Source: an uncultured Clostridia bacterium (GTDB lineage: Bacteria > Bacillota > Clostridia > Christensenellales > Borkfalkiaceae). Taken from it: a DNA stretch of 7,423 nucleotides. Location of the stretch: the NCBI GenBank assembly GCA_945835865.1, contig CAMAJQ010000032.1, positions 1 to 7,423 of the forward strand, in the 5' to 3' direction. Numbering within the stretch: the first letter of the stretch is position 1; each line of letters starts with the position of its first letter. Made by a program: the position numbers and the translations under genes. Of this stretch, positions 1 through 6,301 are shown one piece after another. The notes under the pieces were generated by a model. It worked only from the letters and a program-made list of their open reading frames with translations, was not told the DNA's origin and made no database searches.

Positions 1-12
1 GGGTGATTTTAC

Positions 13-41
13 TTGAAAAGAAAGCGTTTTTTTGGTATATT
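13..41 (+). promoter_or_regulatory. Sigma-A promoter of prfB-tsaD-fbp
   Basis: A -35 box TTGAAA (13-18) and a -10 box TATATT (36-41) are separated by 17 bp. The TGG just before the -10 box gives an extended TGn element at 33-35. Transcription would start near 48, leaving a leader of about 180 nt before prfB. Box quality and spacing are seen directly; the start site is inferred. Confidence 0.7.
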
Positions 42-47
42 ATTATC

Positions 48-230
48 AGAGAACGTGCGCCTTTGTCCGAGAGGAGAACGAAGGGGTGCGCGAACGGTCG
101 GAATGGCCAATCATTCCCCGCGTTGCCGAAATAAAAACAAGGAATAGAACATTGCCTCTATCGCTCGGAAAGCGCGGACGAAATATCCTCCCGTCAGAGG
201 GAAGGAAAAAAGAAAAAGGAGATTACGAAC
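48..230 (+). other. prfB 5' leader with hairpin and RBS
   Basis: This untranslated stretch holds a 6-bp hairpin, GGAATG (100-105) with CATTCC (112-117). It could extend through CGGT (95-98) with GCCG (125-128) across an internal loop. A good ribosome binding site AAGGAG (216-221) lies 9 nt before the prfB ATG. I do not recognise a known riboswitch class. A reading frame open through this stretch is very Arg/Lys-rich and looks non-coding. Confidence 0.4.
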
Positions 231-1329
231 ATGATCAGAACGGACGTTTACGAAGAAAAAATCAGAGGGCTTTACAAGACGTTGGAAGAGGCAGGGTACT
301 CTCTTTGACGTCGCCAATCAGCGCGTTAAATTAAAGGAACTCGAAGAGGAACTCGAAAAGCCGGAAGTATGGTCGGACGTCAAAAAATCGGCGCATATCA
401 GCCGGGAGGCTCAGGCGATCCGCAATAAGATCACCGTGTACGACAATGCGAAAAAAGCCGTGTCGGACGCAGAGGAACTCGTCAACCTCGCCATCGAGGA
501 AAACGACGAAAGTCTGCTCGAAGAGGTGAGCAAGGAACTCGAAAAAGCGGAAGAGGATATCGAGGATATCCGTCTCCGCACCCTTCTCCGCGGGAAGTAC
601 GACGGGTGCAACGCCATTCTTACCCTCCATGCCGGCGCGGGCGGAACGGAGGCGTGCGACTGGACGGAAATGCTCTATCGTATGTATATCTGCTACGCCG
701 AAAAACACGGTTACAAACTGACCGAGCTCGATCGTCTCGAAGGGGACGGCGCGGGTCTGAAATCGGTCTGTTTCCGCATCGAAGGGGAAAACGTTTACGG
801 TTATCTGAAATCGGAAAAGGGGATACACCGCCTCGTCCGCATTTCGCCTTTCGACGCGAACGCCCGTCGGCACACCTCTTTTTCTTCGGTGGACGTCATG
901 CCGGAAATCGAGGAAGAAGGAGATATCGAGATCCGCCCCGAAGATCTCAAAGTGGACACGTACCGTTCGAGCGGGGCAGGCGGACAGCACGTCAACAAGA
1001 CGGAATCCGCCATCCGCATCACGCATATTCCCACGGGCATCATCGTCGCCTGTCAGAACGAGCGCAGTCAGGTGCAGAACCGCGAACAGGCAATGCGCAT
1101 GTTGATGAGCAAACTTCTGGAACGCAGGGAAGAAGAGAGGCTTGCCGAGGCGAACGAGATCAAGGGCGAGATCAAAAAAATCGAATGGGGCAGTCAGATC
1201 CGCAGTTACGTCTTCTGTCCGTACACCATGGTGAAAGATCACAGAACGGGCTGCGAAACGGGAAACATTCAGGCGGTGATGGACGGCAATCTCGATCCCT
1301 TTATCATCGACTATCTCAAAAAAAGCTGA
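231..1329 (+). CDS. prfB: Peptide chain release factor 2 (programmed +1 frameshift)
   Basis: RF2 recognises UGA and UAA stop codons in the ribosomal A site and triggers hydrolysis of peptidyl-tRNA. The gene is in two frames: 25 sense codons from ATG 231, then an in-frame TGA at 306-308, then the +1 frame from GAC 307 to the stop at 1327-1329. The joined product is 365 residues, the same length as E. coli RF2. The stop-recognition tripeptide SPF falls at 205-207 and the catalytic GGQ at 250-252, matching E. coli numbering. Residue 246 is Ser, a small residue as in most bacteria, unlike the Thr of E. coli K-12. The N-terminal helical PCRF domain runs to about 200, followed by the RF-1 catalytic domain. 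The start is supported by AAGGAG 9 nt upstream. It is the first gene of a likely operon; tsaD follows after 15 nt. Frameshifting should make synthesis autoregulated: low RF2 lets the ribosome slip past the UGA. Confidence 0.98.
288..309 (+). promoter_or_regulatory. RF2 programmed +1 frameshift site
   Basis: The slippery core CTT TGA C (303-309) is intact: the P-site tRNA-Leu slips from CUU to UUU and the next codon read is GAC. The upstream anti-SD-pairing element is GAGGCAGGG (288-296). The last AGGG ends 6 nt before CTT, whereas the classical arrangement is AGGGGG with 3 nt before CTT. The encoded context is G-Y-S-L/D, one codon longer than the E. coli G-Y-L/D. Protein homology resumes at once in the +1 frame, which proves the shift is needed. 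Confidence 0.9.
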
Positions 1330-1344
1330 CGGAAGGAAACGAAT

Positions 1345-2388
1345 ATGTATTCCGATTTGATTCCGCGCTTTCAGATCAGGCAGAACGCCACTTTGCTCGC
1401 AATCGAATCTTCCTGCGACGAAACGGCGGCTGCCGTCGTACGGAACGGAAGAGAGATTCTCTCTTCCGAAATCATTTCCTCCTGTAAGGAACACATCCGT
1501 TTCGGCGGGGTCGTTCCCGAAATCGCTTCCAGGGCGCACACTTCCGCCATCTCCCTCGCAACGGAGAAGGCGATCGCGAATGCGGGCATATCCTTAAACG
1601 ACCTCGACGGCGTCTGCGTGACTTACGGCGCGGGGCTGTTGGGCGCCCTCCTCGTCGGGGTGTCTTACGCGAAGTCTCTTGCCTACGCTCTTTCCGTCCC
1701 CCTCGTTCCCGTCTCGCACATCCGAGGACATCTCGCGGCGGCGTATCTGTGCGACGATACCCTCGAACCGCCTTTCGTCAGTCTGCTTGCGAGCGGAGGA
1801 CATACGGCGATCATTCTCGTAGACGCCGATTATTCTTACCGGGTACTCGGTTCGACGATGGACGACGCGGTCGGGGAGAGTTTCGATAAGGTCGCAAGGG
1901 TGCTCGGACTGGAATATCCGGGCGGTCCTAACGTGGAAAAACTTGCGCGGGAAGGGAAAAACGTCGTCCCTATGCCGAAAATGCTCAAGGGAGTCGGCGG
2001 GTATTCTTTCTCCTATTCCGGGCTGAAAACCGCCGTCATCAACTACGTCCACCATGCCGAGCAGACGGGAGAAGAATATTCGCGGGCGGACGTTGCATGT
2101 TCCTTTCAGCACGCCGCGATCGATATCCTCGCCGAAAAGGCTCTGGAGGCGTGCGAGCAGTCCGGTTATCGGACTCTCACCGTCGGGGGCGGTGTCGCCG
2201 CCAACGGATATCTGCGTGAAACGTTGACGAATATGTGCACGGATAAGTCGGTAAAACTGGTATTACCGCCGAAGGTGCTCTGTACGGACAACGCTGCGAT
2301 GATCGGCGCGGAAGGATATCTGCAGTACAGGAGAGGTAATTTTTCAGACCTGTCGCTGAACGCTTCGGCGCGGGTCGGTCTCGGCTGA
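1345..2388 (+). CDS. tsaD: tRNA N6-adenosine threonylcarbamoyltransferase TsaD
   Basis: TsaD transfers the threonylcarbamoyl group from threonylcarbamoyl-AMP to A37 of ANN-decoding tRNAs (t6A), working with TsaB and TsaE in the cytoplasm. The 347-residue protein shows the ASKHA fold signatures in order: LLAIESSCDET near 17-27, the metal-binding HxxxH as HIRGH with His125 and His129, SGGHT at 150-154, a GESFDKVARVLGL block, FSYSGLKTAV, GGGVAAN at 281-287, and a C-terminal TDN with Asp315. These are all diagnostic of the Kae1/TsaD/YgjD family. The chosen ATG has GGAAGG (1331-1336) 8 nt upstream. It gives about 14 extra N-terminal residues compared with many homologs; a TTG at codon 17 is the only obvious later option and lacks support. 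The gene lies 15 nt after prfB, so both translation-fidelity genes are probably co-transcribed. Confidence 0.98.
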   Translation: MYSDLIPRFQIRQNATLLAIESSCDETAAAVVRNGREILSSEIISSCKEHIRFGGVVPEIASRAHTSAISLATEKAIANAGISLNDLDGVCVTYGAGLLGALLVGVSYAKSLAYALSVPLVPVSHIRGHLAAAYLCDDTLEPPFVSLLASGGHTAIILVDADYSYRVLGSTMDDAVGESFDKVARVLGLEYPGGPNVEKLAREGKNVVPMPKMLKGVGGYSFSYSGLKTAVINYVHHAEQTGEEYSRADVACSFQHAAIDILAEKALEACEQSGYRTLTVGGGVAANGYLRETLTNMCTDKSVKLVLPPKVLCTDNAAMIGAEGYLQYRRGNFSDLSLNASARVGLG

Positions 2389-2438
2389 ACGCCGTTCGGG
2401 TCCGAAGATGGACTTTCCGAAGGAAAAGGGTGACGGAA

Positions 2439-4265
2439 ATGGAGAAAAAAGAGGTTTTCGAACTTCTCGCGAAGCAGTTTTCGACTCCGCAGGAAGTAAT
2501 CACGGAAATCATCAACCTTCAGGCGATTCTCAATCTGCCCAAGGGAACGGAACATTTTTTAAGCGATCTTCACGGCGAATCGGAAACTTTTTTACATATC
2601 CTCCGGAACGCCTCGGGGGTCATCAGAACGAAAATCGAACTCGCGTTCGGAGACGCGTTGAGCGAAGGGGAGAAAAACGACCTCGCCGCACTCGTCTATT
2701 ATCCCGAACGGGTTTTGAAAAAATACGCGGGGCGGGACGATAAAAAAGAGCGTTACGCCGAGATATTAAGCCGCCTGATCGAGGTGACGAAACTCGTTGC
2801 GGCGAAGTACACGCGAAGCAAGGTGAGAAAGGCATTGCCTGCCGATTACCGTTATATCATCGACGAACTCATCAATATGCCTCATCACTCCATCGATAAG
2901 CAGGAGTATTACAGCCATATTATTCTGAGCATCATCGAACTCGGGAACGCCGAGAATTTCATCGTGGCGACCTGCCGGCTCATTCAGCGGCTCGCCGTAG
3001 ATCACCTGCATATCGTCGGGGATATCTACGACCGCGGCAACGGCGCGGACGTCATCATGGACCGCCTTGCGGCGTATCACTCTCTGGACATCGAATGGGG
3101 CAACCACGACGTGCTCTGGATGGGGGCGCATTTCGGCAATGCGGCGTGCGTCTGCAACATCATCCGCATCAACTGCGCTTACCGCAATCTTCAGGTGATC
3201 GAGCGCGGCTACGGCATCAATCTCCGACCTCTCGTCACTTTTGCCATGGAAGAATACGGAGAGGACCCCTGTTCGTCCTTCGCCATTTCCGACGTGTTCG
3301 GCGAAGAGAGCGATTTCGAGCGGAATTCTCTGCTTGCCAGAATGACCAAGGCGATCACCGTCATTCAGCTCAAACTCGAAAATTCTCTCATCCGCCGTCA
3401 TCACGAGTTTTTCATGGACGACAGGATCCTTTATCCTTCCGACGTTCTCACGCCGAAAGAAAAGGCGTTGATCGACATATTGGTCGGTGAATTCAAGAAT
3501 AACGCGCGGTTGGACGCGCACGTCCGCCTGTTACTGGATAAAGGGAGCATGTATCGCGTTTATAACGGCAACCTGCTGATGCACGGCTGCGTTCCTACCG
3601 AAGAGGACGGAAGTTTTTCCCCCGTCGTCGTCGGAGATAAGTTTTATGCGGGAAAAGCGTTATACGACCGCCTCGACGCCCTCGTCCGACAGGCTGCGCG
3701 GGGAGACCGCTATTCCGTCGATTTTATGTGGTATCTGTGGTGCGGAAAAAAATCCCCCCTCTACGGGCGGGATAAAATGTGCGTTTACACCAGATATTTC
3801 GAGCAATATACCGAAGAGGAAAACAAAGATCCTTACTACCGTTTCGTCAAGTCGGAAGAATACTGTCTGAAGGTCTTGAAAGAATTCGGCGTCACCGGCA
3901 GGTATTCGATCATCGTCAACGGACATATGCCCGTCAAGGTCAAGGACGGGGAACGGCCGGAAAGCGGGAATTGCCGCCATATCGTCATCGACGGGGGGCT
4001 TTCCAAGGCTTATCGCACGAAGACGGGTATTGCGGGGTATACTCTCATCAACAATTCGCAGGGATTGTTTCTCGTCAGCCATTCGCCCTTCACGTCCAGC
4101 AGGGACGTCGTGGAACATTCCGCCGACCTGAAGAGCGAAGTCCATACCCTGAAACTTTACGATCGACGCATCCTCGTCAAAGAGACGGATAAAGGGGTGG
4201 AACTATCCCGCCAGATCGAGGTCCTGAAGACCATGCTGCGGGAATATTACGGCTTCTTCGGTTAA
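2439..4265 (+). CDS. fbp: Fructose-1,6-bisphosphatase, class III
   Basis: This enzyme hydrolyses fructose-1,6-bisphosphate to fructose-6-phosphate, the committed gluconeogenic step. It is the Firmicutes-type class III enzyme, unrelated to E. coli Fbp class I. With the ATG at 2439 it has 608 residues; B. subtilis Fbp has about 670. Metallophosphoesterase motifs are present in order (numbering from this ATG): DLHGE at 43-47, GDIYDRG starting at 194, GNHD starting at 221, and a late NGHMP with His496, followed by a VIDGG block. The N-terminal stretch AILNLPKGTEHFLSDLHGE is characteristic of the family. The start is uncertain by three codons: GTG 2430 has AAGGA 5 nt upstream, while ATG 2439 has AAGGG (2426-2430) 8 nt upstream, which I prefer. 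It lies 41-50 nt after tsaD on the same strand with no obvious promoter between them, so operon membership is likely but unproven. Confidence 0.96.
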   Translation: MEKKEVFELLAKQFSTPQEVITEIINLQAILNLPKGTEHFLSDLHGESETFLHILRNASGVIRTKIELAFGDALSEGEKNDLAALVYYPERVLKKYAGRDDKKERYAEILSRLIEVTKLVAAKYTRSKVRKALPADYRYIIDELINMPHHSIDKQEYYSHIILSIIELGNAENFIVATCRLIQRLAVDHLHIVGDIYDRGNGADVIMDRLAAYHSLDIEWGNHDVLWMGAHFGNAACVCNIIRINCAYRNLQVIERGYGINLRPLVTFAMEEYGEDPCSSFAISDVFGEESDFERNSLLARMTKAITVIQLKLENSLIRRHHEFFMDDRILYPSDVLTPKEKALIDILVGEFKNNARLDAHVRLLLDKGSMYRVYNGNLLMHGCVPTEEDGSFSPVVVGDKFYAGKALYDRLDALVRQAARGDRYSVDFMWYLWCGKKSPLYGRDKMCVYTRYFEQYTEEENKDPYYRFVKSEEYCLKVLKEFGVTGRYSIIVNGHMPVKVKDGERPESGNCRHIVIDGGLSKAYRTKTGIAGYTLINNSQGLFLVSHSPFTSSRDVVEHSADLKSEVHTLKLYDRRILVKETDKGVELSRQIEVLKTMLREYYGFFG

Positions 4266-4283
4266 AGACCTCCGAGCGGGGTT

Positions 4284-4589
4284 TCACATCTCGGAAATCA
4301 TCCAGAAATTGTGCAGGAACCCTGTGACGAGGAGATACACGTTGATCACGATCAGCACGGGCATCAGCACCATCAGAAAAAGGCTCTTCGTTCTGTAACG
4401 AAAAACGAACATGGAAACGTAAACGCCGAGCGCGCCTCCGAGCATGGCGGCGACGAGAATGCTTCCGTCCCGCACGGTATTGTTTTTTCCGTCCTCGTTC
4501 GATTTTTTCTGGGACTGCATGAGCAGAAAAGAATAGACGTTGATCGCGACGTAATAGGTCGCGACGACGATCTGAATCAACGTAATCAT
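4284..4589 (-). CDS. Small DUF1294 integral membrane protein
   Basis: The predicted 101-residue protein has three hydrophobic segments: about 4-24, 44-63 and 70-92. A charged loop rich in Lys, Asn and Asp (25-41) separates the first two. The second segment carries LGGALG (50-55), followed by FRYRTK (63-68). This matches the GG-x-x-G and F-[RK]-[HY]-[KR]-T-K signature of DUF1294 membrane proteins, whose biochemical function is unknown. The start is ATG 4589: the protein homology begins there, and the upstream in-frame codons back to a TTG at 4718 read as low-complexity Lys-rich sequence. No good ribosome binding site precedes this ATG. The stop of a 12-codon upstream mini-ORF overlaps it as ATGA, so coupling is possible. 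The gene converges on fbp with 18 bp between stops and diverges from nrdR. Confidence 0.82.
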   Translation of the reverse strand: MITLIQIVVATYYVAINVYSFLLMQSQKKSNEDGKNNTVRDGSILVAAMLGGALGVYVSMFVFRYRTKSLFLMVLMPVLIVINVYLLVTGFLHNFWMISEM

Positions 4590-4633
4590 ACCGTTTTCAG
4601 TATGCGTCTTCGTCGGCGAATCATGCCGTTTTC
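4584..4633 (-). repeat. Duplicated start-codon context, 15-nt direct repeat
   Basis: On the - strand, GAAAACGGCATGATT (4633-4619) and GAAAACGGTATGATT (4598-4584) differ at one base of 15 and lie 35 nt apart. The first contains the mini-ORF ATG, the second the DUF1294 ATG. The two ATGs are in different frames. A short tandem duplication of the translation start region would explain it. Confidence 0.6.
4586..4624 (-). CDS. Possible Arg-rich leader peptide upstream of DUF1294
   Basis: Reading leftward from ATG 4624, a 12-codon frame encodes MIRRRRRILKTV. Its TGA (4588-4586) shares bases with the DUF1294 start codon as ATGA. Codons 3-7 are five consecutive arginine codons (CGC CGA CGA AGA CGC). 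The arrangement resembles a translationally coupled leader peptide. There is no canonical ribosome binding site at normal distance; the nearest AAGGA would be brought close only if the hairpin at 4626-4646 formed. It could be chance in an Arg-prone frame. Confidence 0.3.
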   Translation of the reverse strand: MIRRRRRILKTV

Positions 4634-4665
4634 CGTCGGGAAAAGGGTTTCCTTTTCTTTTTTTT
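4626..4665 (+). terminator. Intrinsic terminator with competing hairpin (+ strand)
   Basis: On the + strand, GAAAAGG (4640-4646), loop GTTT, and CCTTTTC (4651-4657) form a 7-bp stem followed directly by eight T (4658-4665), the classical layout of a rho-independent terminator. The same GGAAAAGG (4639-4646) can pair instead with CCGTTTTCC (4626-4634, one bulged G) across a GTCG loop, excluding the terminator stem. The stem is A/T-rich, so strength is uncertain. The upstream + strand transcription unit it could end is prfB-tsaD-fbp, by reading antisense through the DUF1294 gene. Confidence 0.45.
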
Positions 4666-4727
4666 CCTGAAACGGCGGAATAAGCGCAAGAATTAAGAAT
4701 TTTTTTCTTTTTCCGCAACGAAAACTA

Positions 4728-4756
4728 TTTACATTTGACGAAAAATCGGTTAAAAT
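4728..4756 (+). promoter_or_regulatory. Sigma-A promoter of nrdR
   Basis: The -35 box TTTACA (4728-4733) and -10 box TAAAAT (4751-4756) are 17 bp apart and each matches consensus at 5 of 6 positions. Transcription would begin near 4763, leaving a leader of about 90 nt. Confidence 0.65.
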
Positions 4757-4768
4757 AGATAAAAAGAA

Positions 4769-4794
4769 GACAGGTCGTTCAGAAAAAGCCTGTC
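4769..4794 (+). other. Hairpin in nrdR leader
   Basis: GACAGG (4769-4774) and CCTGTC (4789-4794) form a perfect 6-bp stem around a 14-nt A-rich loop, starting a few nucleotides after the predicted transcription start. It has no T tract, so it is not a terminator. It could protect the 5' end or be part of a DNA-level inverted repeat. It does not match the AT-rich NrdR-box consensus. Confidence 0.35.
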
Positions 4795-4855
4795 ATACTT
4801 GGGCGAAACGCGCCGACGGCGGACGTCAGGCGGAGAAAAGCCGGGGAGAAGGTTC

Positions 4856-5317
4856 ATGAAGTGTATGTTTTGCGGCTGTACGGACAGCAAGGTGATTGAC
4901 TCGAGGCAGACGGACGACGGGACCGCGATCCGTCGTCGGAGAGAATGTATTCAATGCGGAAAGCGTTTCACGACTTACGAGACGATCGAAACGACGCCCG
5001 TGCTCGTCGTGAAAAACGACGGAAACCGTCAGGCGTTCGATCCGAACAAAGTCAAAAACGGGATCATCAAATCCTGTGAAAAGAGACCCGTCCCCATGTG
5101 GAAGATCGACGCCCTCGTCGACGAGATCAGCAAAAAGGTCTATAATTCTCTCGATCAGGAGATCACCTCCAAACAAATCGGAGAAATGGTCATGGCGGGG
5201 CTGAAGGGGATCGACGAGGTGGCGTACGTCCGCTTCGCTTCCGTATACAGACAATTCAAGGATATTTCCACCTTCATGAAGGAGTTGGAAAAGATGCAGG
5301 AAGACAGGAAAGACTGA
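4856..5317 (+). CDS. nrdR: Transcriptional repressor NrdR
   Basis: NrdR is a zinc-ribbon/ATP-cone repressor that senses ATP and dATP and shuts down ribonucleotide reductase operons by binding NrdR boxes. The protein has 153 residues, standard for the family. The zinc ribbon uses Cys3, Cys6, Cys31 and Cys34 (CMFC and CIQC), with the family signature [17 protein letters not shown] between them and KRFTTYE after. The ATP-cone spans about 46-136 and includes the [10 protein letters not shown] block. The start ATG 4856 has GGGGAG (4843-4848) 7 nt upstream and places the zinc ribbon at residue 3, as in homologs; an upstream in-frame extension to 4799 is Arg-rich and not conserved. It has its own promoter at 4728-4756. 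No ribonucleotide reductase gene and no obvious NrdR box are in the window, so its targets are elsewhere. Confidence 0.98.
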   Translation: MKCMFCGCTDSKVIDSRQTDDGTAIRRRRECIQCGKRFTTYETIETTPVLVVKNDGNRQAFDPNKVKNGIIKSCEKRPVPMWKIDALVDEISKKVYNSLDQEITSKQIGEMVMAGLKGIDEVAYVRFASVYRQFKDISTFMKELEKMQEDRKD

Positions 5318-5357
5318 TCTTCATCGAAATGAAAGAAATTGAAAGGAAAATACGATT

Positions 5358-5966
5358 ATGAAAAAATTGGCATCCGTGATAGCGGCGGCGACCATTGCCG
5401 TCGGGGCATGTTTTGCGTTTGCTTCCTGTGAAAGGAAGCCCCTCGTCGTCAAGACCGGACTCGAGACGGGATGGACGATCGAGAGTATGCAACTCGAGGG
5501 CGAAAGCGAAGCGACCAGACAGGGCGTTTACTTCTCGGTGACGAGAGACAATCAGGAGATCCGCGAGGTCTGGGTGAACGTCGGGGCGATCACGCCCGAT
5601 ACGGCAACTCTGACCGTCTGCTCGTTGACGAGCACTTCTGCCACCACGCGCAGAAACGAGTTTTCTTTCGAACTCTCGAGGAGCGAACTCAAAAAATCGT
5701 CCGACGGTTGGGTGCAGATCAAATCCGATTGGGACGCGGATAATAACGTCGTTCTGCTGGAGTCTCAGGGGGGCGTCCGTATCAACGAGGTCGTCTTTAT
5801 CGGCGAGGAAGGAGAAAAACTCATCGTCTCCGTCAGCAAAGCCAACGTCTTCTATCTGAAAGACGGAAAGGTTTTCGGGGAAAAGGGCATGACGATTTTC
5901 AGCGACCTCGACGAAGATCACGATCCTTCCAATCTGACGGACGAACAGGCGAAATTCGTTCGCTGA
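5358..5966 (+). CDS. Predicted lipoprotein with carbohydrate-binding-like fold
   Basis: I do not recognise a named family. The 202-residue product begins with a type II signal peptide: a KK charged start, a hydrophobic stretch at 4-22, and a lipobox-like FASC at 21-24, so Cys24 would be lipidated and the protein anchored outside the membrane. Residues about 28-165 alternate short beta-like strands (VWVNVG, TLTVCS, WVQIKSDW, VRINEVVFI), suggesting a jelly-roll or discoidin-like sandwich. The C-terminus is acidic (DLDEDHD) and ends with LTDEQAKFVR. From memory, similar sandwiches followed by a 'DEQ' segment precede the membrane part of Clostridia GT39/PMT-like glycosyltransferases; if so, this is a stand-alone or truncated outer domain. 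That link is inference. AAAGGA (5342-5347) lies 10 nt before the ATG. It starts 40 nt after nrdR, probably on the same transcript, and codon use matches its neighbours. Confidence 0.82.
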   Translation: MKKLASVIAAATIAVGACFAFASCERKPLVVKTGLETGWTIESMQLEGESEATRQGVYFSVTRDNQEIREVWVNVGAITPDTATLTVCSLTSTSATTRRNEFSFELSRSELKKSSDGWVQIKSDWDADNNVVLLESQGGVRINEVVFIGEEGEKLIVSVSKANVFYLKDGKVFGEKGMTIFSDLDEDHDPSNLTDEQAKFVR

Positions 5967-5975
5967 AAAAATTCC

Positions 5976-6161
5976 ATGGCTGAAAAAATCGACGTCGGCA
6001 GATCTACGATCTGATCTGCGACGAGTGGAGCCGTTTCCGTGATTCCACGCAGATCAATCGTTTCGTCGTCGGGTTTGCCGACCTCCTTCCTGCAGGCAGG
6101 CGCGGTCGTCGGTTCCTGCGGAAACGGGGCTGCAAATCGTCTCTCCGACGGAAAACTATAA
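5976..6161 (+). pseudogene. Degraded class I SAM-methyltransferase remnant
   Basis: Three pieces in two frames read like the N-terminus of a class I SAM-dependent methyltransferase. ATG 5976 gives MAEKID (frame A). After a one-base slip near 5995 the next frame reads RQIYDLICDEWSRFRD and on to FADLLPAG (5996-6097). A second slip near 6098 returns to frame A with AVVGSCGNGAANRLSDG (6102-6152), then TAA at 6159-6161. The last piece resembles motif I (usually VLDVGCGTG), but the conserved Asp is missing. The family normally exceeds 200 residues; here only about 60 codons remain, followed immediately by a terminator. No ribosome binding site is visible. A sequencing error cannot explain both frameshifts and the missing 3' part, so I call it a remnant. 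The family assignment is from pattern recognition and is moderately sure. Confidence 0.65.
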
Positions 6162-6188
6162 GGAACGCTTTACGGGCGTTCTTTTTTT
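6160..6188 (+). terminator. Rho-independent terminator after nrdR-lipoprotein unit
   Basis: AAGGAACGC (6160-6168) pairs with GCGTTCTTT (6176-6184), a 9-bp stem with one G-T pair, across a 7-nt loop, and seven T run from 6182 to 6188. It ends the nrdR, lipoprotein and methyltransferase-remnant transcript. Confidence 0.85.
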
Positions 6189-6272
6189 ACGTCCGGAAAC
6201 CACGTGCGCGTGAAAAAGGCTTTTCGTTCTTTCCAAAGTTCGGAAGTCTCTGACGGTCAGAAGAAAACTCCG

Positions 6273-6279
6273 TGTCGAA
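6273..6279 (+). promoter_or_regulatory. Spo0A box 1 (perfect)
   Basis: TGTCGAA matches the core Spo0A-binding consensus at all 7 positions and is followed by A-A-C, in keeping with the A-rich 3' flank of known boxes. It lies about 93 bp upstream of the -10 box of the spo0A promoter. Confidence 0.6.
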
Positions 6280-6301
6280 AACGCAAGGCAAATCCAAAAT
6301 C

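Noticed and set aside
86..334. Open frame from a GTG at 86 with a purine-rich stretch before it, overlapping the start of prfB
   Set aside because: The product is strongly Arg/Lys-rich with no recognisable fold, overlaps the better supported prfB start, and looks like a chance frame in the leader.
331..1539. Long open frame on the - strand opposite prfB and tsaD
   Set aside because: It is opposite two unambiguous conserved genes and is kept open by their GC-rich third positions; no start signal or family resemblance.
2766..3521. Long open frame on the - strand opposite fbp
   Set aside because: Same reasoning: a shadow of the fbp codon pattern without start signal or recognisable domain.
4266..4283. 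Possible bidirectional terminator between fbp and DUF1294
   Set aside because: AGACCTC can pair weakly with GGGGTTT using two G-T pairs, but neither strand has a following T run, so I did not call it.
4590..4718. Upstream extension of the DUF1294 gene to a TTG at 4718
   Set aside because: The extra 43 residues are low-complexity and Lys-rich, include hairpin sequence, and the family match begins at ATG 4589.
4799..4855. N-terminal extension of NrdR from 4799
   Set aside because: The conserved zinc ribbon starts two residues after ATG 4856, which has its own good ribosome binding site; the extension is Arg/Gly-rich and overlaps that site.
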